A stretch of 23,405 bases of DNA from JAUZPB01 sp037140715 (GTDB lineage: Bacteria > Bacteroidota > Ignavibacteria > Ignavibacteriales > SURF-24), in the NCBI GenBank assembly GCA_037140715.1, contig JBAXDX010000043.1, positions 1 through 23,405 of the forward strand, given 5' to 3'. Every line of letters begins with the position of its first letter. Within the stretch, counting starts at the first letter, position 1. Below are positions 16,371 through 22,795 of the stretch, one piece after another. The notes below the pieces were generated by a model, which searched no databases, was not told the DNA's origin, and saw nothing but the letters and a program-made list of their open reading frames with translations. The position numbers and the translations under genes are program-made.

Positions 16371-17348
16371 TTAGACGGCTTTTTGTGACTTGGCAAGCTC
16401 GTTCCAAATAAGAGCGCTTGCCCCGAGAACAGCCGTATTACCTTCTATTAATGGCGATGGAAGCAATTTAACCTTATGCTTAAAGATGTTAAGCATATTT
16501 TCTTCCATATATTTCTGTGTCGGGTCAAATATCAGCTTGCCGGCATTTGCCAGTCCACCGAACAGGATTATAGCTTCAGGACTAAGGTGAGCTACAGTAT
16601 CTGCAAGCTTAAGCCCAAGAACCCTGCCTGTAAAATCAAATGCCTGGAGGGCTATCTTATCTCCGTCCATTGCGGCGTCATAAATCATTTTTGAAGTAAT
16701 ATCATTAAAACTTACATCTCTCAATTTACTTTCGGCTGTTGAATTACAGAGCAGTTCATAGACTGTCCTTTTGATTCCACTTGCAGAGGCATAAGTTTCT
16801 AAGCAACCGCGTCTGCCGCATCCGCATTGCCGGCCATTGGGGTCATAGACTGTATGACCAACTTCGCCTGCGAAACCATCGGCTCCATAAAGCAACTCGC
16901 CATTAACGACTATGCCACTACCCAAACCGGTACCAAGCGTAATGACCACGAAATTCTTCAGTTCCTTTGCCGCACCGAACTGCATCTCGCCAATTGCGGT
17001 AGCATTGGCATCGTTTGTTATTGCTGAAGGAAGGTCATAATACTCTTTTAAGATATCAAGTACATTAACCGTTCCCCAGTTAAGATTTGGCGGCTGTTCA
17101 ACTGTGCCTTTATAGTAGTTTGCGTTAGGAGCACCGATACCAATACCGATAAAATTATACTTATCTGAAATAGTGCTGTAGAGTTTATCTATAGCCGTGT
17201 GAAGTCTTTCAAAAAGCAACGGTGCCTTTTCCTGAGAGTTAGTATCAATTGCCGATTCGGCAACGCAGTTTCCGTCCTTATCTACAAAGCCGAAGACCGT
17301 GTTAGTACCGCCAATATCAATTCCTAGTGTTACGTCTGTCTTGTTCAT
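16371..17348 (-). CDS. ROK-family glucokinase
   Basis: A 325-residue cytoplasmic sugar kinase that would convert imported glucose to glucose-6-phosphate with ATP. The phosphate-binding start is LGIDIGGTNT (8-17), the catalytic aspartate is D113 in TNDANA, a further nucleotide loop is TLGTGLGSG, and the ROK zinc site is H165 with C175, C177 and C182 (CGCGRRGCLE). There is no N-terminal DNA-binding domain, so it is a kinase, not a ROK repressor. The start lies only 7 bp after the porter gene stop, indicating co-transcription, and GH3 follows. Glucose is the likely substrate from the context; fructose or N-acetylhexosamines cannot be excluded from sequence alone. Confidence 0.93.
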   Translation of the reverse strand: MNKTDVTLGIDIGGTNTVFGFVDKDGNCVAESAIDTNSQEKAPLLFERLHTAIDKLYSTISDKYNFIGIGIGAPNANYYKGTVEQPPNLNWGTVNVLDILKEYYDLPSAITNDANATAIGEMQFGAAKELKNFVVITLGTGLGSGIVVNGELLYGADGFAGEVGHTVYDPNGRQCGCGRRGCLETYASASGIKRTVYELLCNSTAESKLRDVSFNDITSKMIYDAAMDGDKIALQAFDFTGRVLGLKLADTVAHLSPEAIILFGGLANAGKLIFDPTQKYMEENMLNIFKHKVKLLPSPLIEGNTAVLGASALIWNELAKSQKAV

Positions 17349-17355
17349 TCTGTCT

Positions 17356-18681
17356 TTACGCCTTTGAAGTTTTGACCAATGCTGGAATATGTCCCTTCAA
17401 TCCGTAATAAGCTATAAATAAATAGCAGATGGCCGGCAGGAAGAACGCGTGATGAATGCCGATGTTATCAGCAATAAAGCCCTGAAGCAACGGAAGCAAG
17501 GCACCGCCAACGATAGCCGCACAAAGAATGCCTGAACCCTGTCCGGTATGTTTTCCAAGTCCATCGATAGCAAGCGTGAATATTGTAGGAAACATAATCG
17601 AGTTGAATAAACCGATAGCCAGTATCGACCACATTGCGATTGAACCGCTTGTCAGCATTGTAACCAGCACAAGAGTAGAGGCGACAAACGCATTAAATGC
17701 AAGGTATAATCCCGGTTTAATCTTTGTCTGAAGGAATGAGCCAACAAAACGGCCTATCATAGCGCCACCCCAGTAGAATGAAACAAATTTGCCCGCATCA
17801 GCTTCTTTTAGTCCGGCGATGTAAGGCTGACCAAGATAGTTAACAAGAAAACTGCCGATAGAAACTTCAGCGCCTACATAAACAAAAATACCTACTGCGC
17901 CAAGCACCAAGTGCTTATATTTCCAAGCGCTTTCGAGTGAGTGCCCCACAACGCCATCATTGCCACTTGCTGCGACCGATGAGGCTTCAATTTCAGGAAG
18001 TTTGAACATTGCTATAACTCCGGCGATAACAAGCAAAGCCGCTGCAAGACCGATATACGGAACCTGAACTGCTGCAGCTTCAGTTGCCTGGTAAACTGTA
18101 AGTTCGACCGGGTTCAATTTCGCTATCTCCTCAGCACTTTTTACAACTACTGAAAGAATTAATAATGAGCCGAAGTAAGGAGCAATGGTGGTACCGAGCG
18201 AGTTGAACGCCTGTGTCAGATTAAGCCTGCTGGACGCTGTTTCCGGTTTGCCAAGGATAGCCACATAAGGATTAGCTGCGACCTGAAGTAGTGTAATGCC
18301 AGCGGCAAGAATAAAGAGAGCCAAAAGAAAAACCGGATAAGAGCGCATTCCGGCCGCGGGATAGAAAGCGAGACAACCGATACCAGCGGTAATTAGTCCG
18401 GTTATGATTCCTTTTTTATATCCGATTTTCTCAATTAAGATACCTGATGGAAGCGAAACAATAAAATACGCACCAAAGAAACAGAACTGTATAAGCATCG
18501 CCTGAGTATAGTTAAGCGAAAAGACCGCCTTTAGATGCGGAATAATTATATCATTCAGACAGGTTAAAAACCCCCATATAAAAAATAAGCTTGTCAGTAC
18601 GATAAGAGCAGGTGTATACTTAGCATCTGTCTGCTGCACTTGTGAATTTGTACGATTAATCGGTGGACTGGAAACAGCCAT
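17356..18681 (-). CDS. FucP/GluP-type MFS sugar:proton symporter
   Basis: A 441-residue protein with twelve predicted membrane helices and the signature of the fucose/glucose-galactose permease group of the major facilitator superfamily: FFIWGFLTCLNDIIIPHLK in helix 1, SGILIEKIGYKKG in the helix 2-3 loop, and LQVAANPYVAILG plus NLTQAFNSLGTTIAP in helices 4-5. The PETASSRLNLTQAFN segment is typical of GluP-like porters. It would take up glucose (or galactose/fucose) with protons, supplying the ROK kinase encoded immediately downstream. An excellent AAGGAG Shine-Dalgarno precedes the ATG. It is the first gene of the sugar cassette; the 665-bp gap upstream should hold its promoter. Confidence 0.92.
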   Translation of the reverse strand: MAVSSPPINRTNSQVQQTDAKYTPALIVLTSLFFIWGFLTCLNDIIIPHLKAVFSLNYTQAMLIQFCFFGAYFIVSLPSGILIEKIGYKKGIITGLITAGIGCLAFYPAAGMRSYPVFLLALFILAAGITLLQVAANPYVAILGKPETASSRLNLTQAFNSLGTTIAPYFGSLLILSVVVKSAEEIAKLNPVELTVYQATEAAAVQVPYIGLAAALLVIAGVIAMFKLPEIEASSVAASGNDGVVGHSLESAWKYKHLVLGAVGIFVYVGAEVSIGSFLVNYLGQPYIAGLKEADAGKFVSFYWGGAMIGRFVGSFLQTKIKPGLYLAFNAFVASTLVLVTMLTSGSIAMWSILAIGLFNSIMFPTIFTLAIDGLGKHTGQGSGILCAAIVGGALLPLLQGFIADNIGIHHAFFLPAICYLFIAYYGLKGHIPALVKTSKA

Positions 18682-19346
18682 TATGTTCTCCTTTTTTATA
18701 AATCAACTTGTTAAAAAAACTGACCCCATTCCCCCTCTCAAAAAGAAATGGAATTTAATTTTTTCCCTTTTCAAGGGAAAGTTCAGGGGATAGGTGTCCC
18801 ATTTTATATTTTTTCTTTCAGCAATCCCAGGTTCTCTACATGAATCTTCAATACCAGTTCGCCAAAGAGCGGGGTTGTCTATGCGAACCATTTTCGTGTA
18901 AACTTCTTTGAACCATCCTTATGGAACGACTCATGAATGAAGCCCGTACCCATACGTTGACTTAAACATCATCAGGCAATAAAGAATTTCCTTATCATTG
19001 TGGTAACTAATGCGGGTTTGGTTATGGACTCTCTGCGAGTAATTATCATGTTTGTTTTATTTAAAATAATTAACCCAGTTCTCAGTCTGCGGAGTGGCAA
19101 TAATTATGCCCATTAATTAGTATTCTCCCGGATGCAGAATAATTCTATTATATAGGTACTATCCCGGCTTTTAAAACTATAAAACAAAAAGAGTTAGCTA
19201 AGAATTATTAATTTAATAAATTGAAAATTATTAAATTAATAAAGGGCGGGTGCAGGATAGCTTTTCATAATCATTTTTTGAAGCAATATATTTAAGATTA
19301 TGAAGAACGTACTGTATTTTGAGCGGGGACAGAGAGTCGCCCTTTG
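18682..19346. other. 665-bp intergenic region upstream of the sugar cassette
   Basis: No convincing gene. A minus-strand open frame at 18703-18891 (62 codons) has no recognised family. Part of this stretch (18722-18800) has C-rich and G-rich tracts (CCCCATTCCCCCTCTC; CCCTTTTCAAGGGAAAG) that look like a decayed intergenic repeat. The promoter of the porter-kinase-GH3 cassette should lie in the left part, and the transcript end of the two-component operon in the right part. A perfect AT-rich inverted repeat is at 19205-19242. Confidence 0.5.
19205..19242. repeat. AT-only 15-bp perfect inverted repeat
   Basis: TTATTAATTTAATAA (19205-19219) and TTATTAAATTAATAA (19228-19242) are exact complements with an 8-base spacer. 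It lies ~105 bp beyond the stop of the response regulator gene. It could be a weak terminator hairpin, a cruciform, or a binding site for an AT-preferring protein. Confidence 0.7.
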
Positions 19347-20024
19347 TCAGCCTATTTTCTTATTATGTTCGAACATAATAGCAAACTTAATAACCTCAGG
19401 CAGTTTTGTAAATCCGAGTTTCTGCATGATATTGCTACGGTGTGTATCTACGGTACGTTTGGCAAGTCCTAAAATATCGGAGATTTCTTTGCTTGTGTAG
19501 CCTAGTCCGAGTTGTAGTAATACCTCCATTTCAGTTTTTGTAAGCGGAAGGTTGCCACCAATTATATCAATAGGACCGAAAGGGTGCGAATACTTATTGA
19601 CAAGGGCATCCAAGGCTTCTTCCGTCCAACTGGCACCAAAATATTTGTTCCCATTAAAGATGCTTTTGATGGCAAAAACCATTTCACCCTGCATAATATC
19701 CTTGCTTATCAGCCCTAAACCTCCCGACTTCAGACAGTGGAAAATATACTCTTCTCCCTGGTGCATTGATAAGAAGAGTGCTTTTATATTCTCATCTCTT
19801 TCCTTTATTTTTGCAACGGCCCGCGGGCCAGACATTCCTTCCATGGAAATATCGGCAAGTACGACATCGGGTTTAAGACAAAAATACTGTTCGATGAGTT
19901 CTTCACCATTCTTTGCCTGTCCGACCACAAAAATATCATTTATGTCTTCGAGCATGCTGATTATACCGCTTCTAAAGAGAGCATGGTCATCAGCTACTAA
20001 TAGTTTAATGTTCATATTTTTCAA
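19347..20024 (-). CDS. NarL/FixJ-family response regulator
   Basis: A 225-residue two-component regulator. The receiver domain (~5-125) has the acidic pair D12/D13, the phosphorylation site D58 (VVLADISMEG), S86 at the switch position and K108 (LISKDI). The LuxR-type DNA-binding domain (~158-222) shows LTKTEMEVLLQLGLGYTSKE and ISDILGLAKRTVDTHRSNIM, with the usual recognition helix. It would bind DNA as a dimer when phosphorylated by the kinase encoded immediately upstream (5 bp between kinase stop and this start). Target genes are not known. The paired TACGTA-containing repeats in front of the operon are candidate sites, which would imply autoregulation. Confidence 0.95.
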   Translation of the reverse strand: MKNMNIKLLVADDHALFRSGIISMLEDINDIFVVGQAKNGEELIEQYFCLKPDVVLADISMEGMSGPRAVAKIKERDENIKALFLSMHQGEEYIFHCLKSGGLGLISKDIMQGEMVFAIKSIFNGNKYFGASWTEEALDALVNKYSHPFGPIDIIGGNLPLTKTEMEVLLQLGLGYTSKEISDILGLAKRTVDTHRSNIMQKLGFTKLPEVIKFAIMFEHNKKIG

Positions 20025-20029
20025 AAAAA

Positions 20030-20737
20030 TCAGCTAATTTTCTTTGGAATTTCTACTATGATTAGATTGCCATTAAATGGAGTAAAATCAATTTTCATTA
20101 TTCCGTTAAGATTTTTTACCTTTTGTCCGATAAAATCTATTGGCAAAGTTTCATCTATTTTTTCATTGTCACTATTGTGCCATCCGGGAGTTTCTTCAGT
20201 TCCATCATCGCTTAAAAACAACTGAATTTTCTCAGGCTGGTTTATAAGCTGGATACTAAATTCTGAAACGTGCGAGTTTCGTACTCTGTTGTTTATGATA
20301 TCCCGCACGATTCCGTATAACTGTGCCTGAAGACCGCTGTCAATATATCCATTCTCTTCGATAATATCAACACTCCACCTGATACCGGTCCGCTTGGAAA
20401 TTGAGTTGACCATGCTTGAAAGAGCCATCCCAATCCCCATTTCGTCAAGTATCCTTGGTCTCAGGCTTTGAGATATGCTTTTTATTTCATTACAACTCAT
20501 TTCCAGAAGACTAAGTAATTCATTAAAATTCCATGACTCCCCGTTTTTGGAAAATACTTCGGCATATTTCTGCAACTTTATTTTTGCAAGCAGAAGGCTC
20601 TGCCCGATATTGTCATAAAGTTCGTGAGAAATCTTCTGATTTTCCTTTTCCTGAATCTCCTGCATACGCGCAACGTACATTTCCAATCTCTTATGAGAGT
20701 CAGTAAGTTTGTCCGAATATGAACTTATTCTTGTCAT
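20030..20737 (-). CDS. Cytoplasmic sensor-less histidine kinase (HisKA_3/NarX-type)
   Basis: A 235-residue kinase of the group that partners NarL-type regulators. The phospho-accepting histidine is H38 in KISHELYDNIGQ, followed by the typical SLRPRILDEMGI. The ATPase half is divergent: the N-box reads IVRDIINNRVRNSH (N149, N150) where EALNN-x3-KHA is usual, and the next box reads LSDDGTEE, lacking the DDGxG glycine; the final segment (GQKVKNLNGIM) resembles the usual C-terminal box. There is no membrane helix and no PAS or GAF domain; residues 1-33 form a likely coiled coil. Signal input may therefore come from a partner protein, or the enzyme may act mainly as a phosphatase. A strong AAGGA Shine-Dalgarno precedes the ATG. 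It is the first gene of a two-gene operon. Confidence 0.87.
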   Translation of the reverse strand: MTRISSYSDKLTDSHKRLEMYVARMQEIQEKENQKISHELYDNIGQSLLLAKIKLQKYAEVFSKNGESWNFNELLSLLEMSCNEIKSISQSLRPRILDEMGIGMALSSMVNSISKRTGIRWSVDIIEENGYIDSGLQAQLYGIVRDIINNRVRNSHVSEFSIQLINQPEKIQLFLSDDGTEETPGWHNSDNEKIDETLPIDFIGQKVKNLNGIMKIDFTPFNGNLIIVEIPKKIS

Positions 20738-20795
20738 TTCAGTCCTTTTTATTTTATTTAGCTAAATATAATACATAGATAGATAAAAAGAATCA

Positions 20796-20831
20796 GTATA
20801 AGTACGTAGATTCATGCGAACGATTACGTAG
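20796..20831 (-). repeat. 36-bp inverted repeat, left copy (operator-like)
   Basis: This is identical at 35 of 36 positions to the reverse complement of 21066-21101. It contains TACGTA at 20803-20808 and 20825-20830, centre to centre 22 bp, two helical turns. It begins 59 bp upstream of the kinase start and reads toward that gene in the same sense as the right copy reads toward 21296. It could be a binding site for the response regulator or the terminal repeat of a small mobile element. Confidence 0.8.
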
Positions 20832-21065
20832 ATGCCACTCAAAAGTCTAAAATGTGGGCAAAGAACCATGGTGGCGCTTCATTTATATTCTTAGAAACAG
20901 CGAATATTGCGGGAAAACGAAGTTTTTAGCACCGTTTGATTTTGAGTCAAAGTCGGTGAAATAAAATATGGATTGGAATAATTTACATGAAGACACGATT
21001 TTATCGCATAAATTCTTTAAAAGCTCATAGAAAGTTGTAAAAAATGCCCGCTCTCAGCAAATTAC

Positions 21066-21101
21066 CTACGTAATCGTTCGCATGGATCTACGTACTTATA
21101 C
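21066..21101 (+). repeat. 36-bp inverted repeat, right copy (operator-like)
   Basis: Inverted partner of 20796-20831 with one mismatch; similarity continues about four more bases on the outer side with one further difference. TACGTA boxes are at 21067-21072 and 21089-21094. The outer edge reads CTTATAC, a possible -10-like element for rightward transcription. The start of the next gene is 195 bp downstream. Confidence 0.8.
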
Positions 21102-21205
21102 CGATGTTTTTTAAAAGATCATGTTATATATTGTCGGCAGGTTTTGACGTGGCTTCACAAATTTTAAAAAGATGCATCCGTCAGCCAAAAACTGTTGTGA
21201 ATCCT

Positions 21206-21248
21206 AAAGAACCACGGACGACAGTCCGGTATTTGTGGTCAGTTCTTT
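21206..21248 (+). terminator. Compound hairpin with T-rich end
   Basis: AAAGAAC (21206-21212) pairs with GTTCTTT (21242-21248), CAC with GTG inside it, and CGGAC (21215-21219) with GTCCG (21224-21228) around a GACA loop. The 3' arm runs into TTTTTATT. It looks like a rho-independent terminator for an upstream short transcript, or an attenuator-like leader of the gene starting at 21296, 47 bp further on. Confidence 0.5.
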
Positions 21249-21295
21249 TTATTCAAGAAAATTTCTATCAATACATATAAATAGCGGATATCAAA

Positions 21296-21610
21296 ATGGG
21301 TACAAATGTAAATCTATCGGTAAGTTTGGATGAGGGGACCACATTAAGTCAGACGAAAAAATTCTATGATGCCATGCTTAGCAAAAGTTACAAGGAAATT
21401 ACTCCATCGCGGAGAAAATACCAAATGACATTTAACGATAATCTGACAGATAAAGAAATAATCAGCATGATAAAAAAGGAATTTTCTAACATTACCTATA
21501 GTCTCGGTATAAAAAAGTTTAGTGTGGTAGCTCATTTTGAAAAGAACAACGTAGTTATCTTCTTCTGCCAGCGGAACCCTTTAAACTCGATGAGCAAACT
21601 CGCAGTTTAA
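21296..21610 (+). CDS. Unknown 104-residue basic protein
   Basis: I do not recognise this protein. The 104 residues have no signal peptide and no membrane segment; the sequence alternates short beta-like and helical stretches, for example NLSVSLDEG, TLSQTKKFYDAML, KEIISMIKKEF and KKFSVVAHFEKNNVVIFF. Lysine and arginine are plentiful, which may mean binding to nucleic acid or a protein partner. The start at ATG 21296 is preceded by an AT-rich region with a GCGGA-like weak ribosome site. It is transcribed divergently from the two-component operon, and both promoters carry the same 36-bp repeat, so it may be a target of that regulator. Confidence 0.6.
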   Translation: MGTNVNLSVSLDEGTTLSQTKKFYDAMLSKSYKEITPSRRKYQMTFNDNLTDKEIISMIKKEFSNITYSLGIKKFSVVAHFEKNNVVIFFCQRNPLNSMSKLAV

Positions 21611-21750
21611 GCTTTTTTCGCAGGCGATTGAAATAATTATGGATATTCCATGTTTTGACATGCTGTTTTTAGTCTGAATTTACCTTACCAGCCATCGCAG
21701 GCTACAGCTTTCTTTGTAATCGGGTAAATAAAAGGAATCTTAAAGTAACT

Positions 21751-21842
21751 CATGTTACGTAAAAATGTCAGAACTATGACTCATTTTATGCTGATTGCGC
21801 TATCATATAAATCATAGTTCGGGATGAATTTTGCGTAACATG
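21751..21842 (-). repeat. Dispersed palindromic repeat, copy 2
   Basis: A 92-bp element related to 1771-1854 in opposite orientation, sharing an exact 24-base block (21795-21818). It is nearly a complete palindrome: the outer arms CATGTTACGTAAAA and TTTTGCGTAACATG pair with one mismatch, and the inner arms GAACTATGA (21771-21779) and TCATAGTTC (21812-21820) pair perfectly. It has no coding capacity. It resembles the short palindromic or MITE-like elements found in many copies in bacterial genomes. Confidence 0.85.
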
Positions 21843-21867
21843 AATTAGTATTATCGGGAAAAATATT

Positions 21868-22629
21868 TTATCTGACTTTATATTTTGAACGCGCGGTTCC
21901 GGAGTTTTCCTTTTCTGAAGGCACGAATCCTTCAAAGATGACATTATCGCAATAGTTCATTGCCTGTTTGAACTGCTCTTTTGATTTTGCCGTATAACCA
22001 ATGACAGGGCATCCCTTTGCCTTAAGCTTTGTAACTGCGCGCGCAGGCAGATGGTTTATATCGAATGCTATGAAATCAGGGTGGCTTTGCTTTGAAAGCA
22101 TCGCTATGCGCAGAAGTGTATTCCTAAGTACTATATGTCCTTTTCCAAGTCCGCCCGATAGCTGACCGCGCCAGATATGCGGAGCATTCAGGCTGAACCA
22201 TTTGACTACCCACGGGTTAAATGATTCAACTGCATACTCACCTTTATATTTTAAAAGCATCGAGAGGAGTTTATATTCCAGCTTGCCGATTCTTTTGCGG
22301 TTCTTTATCTCAATAAGCAACGGAACCCTGCCTGAAACCAGTTCCAGCGTTTCCTGCAACAATGGAATTGTTTCGTTTGTATCAAGCAGGTGAAATTGTT
22401 TTAGTTCTCCGGAGTTTTTTTTTAGTATTGAGCCTTTCTGCCCGGTCATTCTTAAGAGGGAAATATCATGAAAAACCGCAAGCTGACCATCAATTAACAT
22501 TCTTACGTCTAATTCTATTGGATATCCGGCTTTGGCTGAGGCTTCAAATGCGAGGAGGGAATTCTCCGGGATTGTCCTGTTGTCGAATAAGCCTCGGTGA
22601 GTGATAGGAGTTTTTAATAACCAGTCCAT
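21868..22629 (-). CDS. Cytosolic glycerophosphodiester phosphodiesterase (GDPD)
   Basis: A 253-residue GDPD-type enzyme that splits glycerophosphodiesters into glycerol-3-phosphate and an alcohol. The catalytic and metal residues stand in the usual order: H11-R12 (THRG), E22 in IPENS, E39 and D41 in IELDV, H54 in VFHD, and E107 in LLIEIKN. The C-terminal barrel ends with VIGYTAKS and the NVIFEGF segment. Length and lack of a signal peptide match cytosolic UgpQ-like enzymes, not periplasmic GlpQ. A strong GAGGTA Shine-Dalgarno precedes the ATG. It lies downstream of the aldolase gene, with a clear terminator between the two, so it is a separate transcript. It probably recycles phospholipid head groups. 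Confidence 0.93.
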   Translation of the reverse strand: MDWLLKTPITHRGLFDNRTIPENSLLAFEASAKAGYPIELDVRMLIDGQLAVFHDISLLRMTGQKGSILKKNSGELKQFHLLDTNETIPLLQETLELVSGRVPLLIEIKNRKRIGKLEYKLLSMLLKYKGEYAVESFNPWVVKWFSLNAPHIWRGQLSGGLGKGHIVLRNTLLRIAMLSKQSHPDFIAFDINHLPARAVTKLKAKGCPVIGYTAKSKEQFKQAMNYCDNVIFEGFVPSEKENSGTARSKYKVR

Positions 22630-22675
22630 TTTACCTCAATTACACTTCTTAACGCAAAAATATGATTTATATACG

Positions 22676-22714
22676 AAAAAAACACAGCCGCTTTTTTAAC
22701 AGGCGGCTGTGTTT
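22676..22714 (-). terminator. Rho-independent terminator of the aldolase gene
   Basis: GCGGCTGTGTTT (22703-22714) and AAACACAGCCGC (22680-22691) form a perfect 12-bp stem with an 11-base spacer. Read on the minus strand the second arm ends in a run of seven T residues. It lies ~80 bp beyond the aldolase stop and ahead of the GDPD gene, separating the two transcripts. Confidence 0.9.
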
Positions 22715-22730
22715 AAGTTCAAGAGAGATT

Positions 22731-22746
22731 TTCTTAATCATAATCG
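22731..22746. repeat. Short AATCATAATC-type repeat word
   Basis: TTCTTAATCATAATCG here resembles the word at 12362-12381, which also follows TTTCTTAATC. TTCTTA (22731-22736) and TAAGAA (22755-22760) would pair as a small hairpin. It may be another member of the scattered intergenic repeat group; being short, it could also be chance. Confidence 0.35.
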
Positions 22747-22795
22747 GGTAAGACTAAGAAAGAAGAATGGACATATAATTCTTTTGACAGGAAAC

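Larger units (their letters stand above)
20738..21295. other. Divergent intergenic region with paired repeats and hairpins
   Basis: This 558-bp gap separates the kinase gene (minus) from the unknown gene at 21296 (plus). It carries an inverted pair of 36-bp repeats (20796-20831 and 21066-21101) enclosing 234 bp. Inside, a hairpin at 20931-20957 pairs ACCG-TTTGA with TCAAA-gt-CGGT, and a 25-codon ORF starts at 20852 without supporting evidence. Beyond the second repeat a further hairpin lies at 21206-21248. A small RNA gene inside the enclosed segment is possible but unproven. Confidence 0.55.

Noticed and set aside
18703..18891. 62-codon minus-strand ORF upstream of the porter gene.
   Set aside because: No family resemblance, no Shine-Dalgarno, and part of it consists of C/G-tract sequence typical of intergenic repeats.
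20852..20929. 25-codon ORF inside the paired-repeat segment.
   Set aside because: Too short, no ribosome site and no recognisable feature; consistent with chance.
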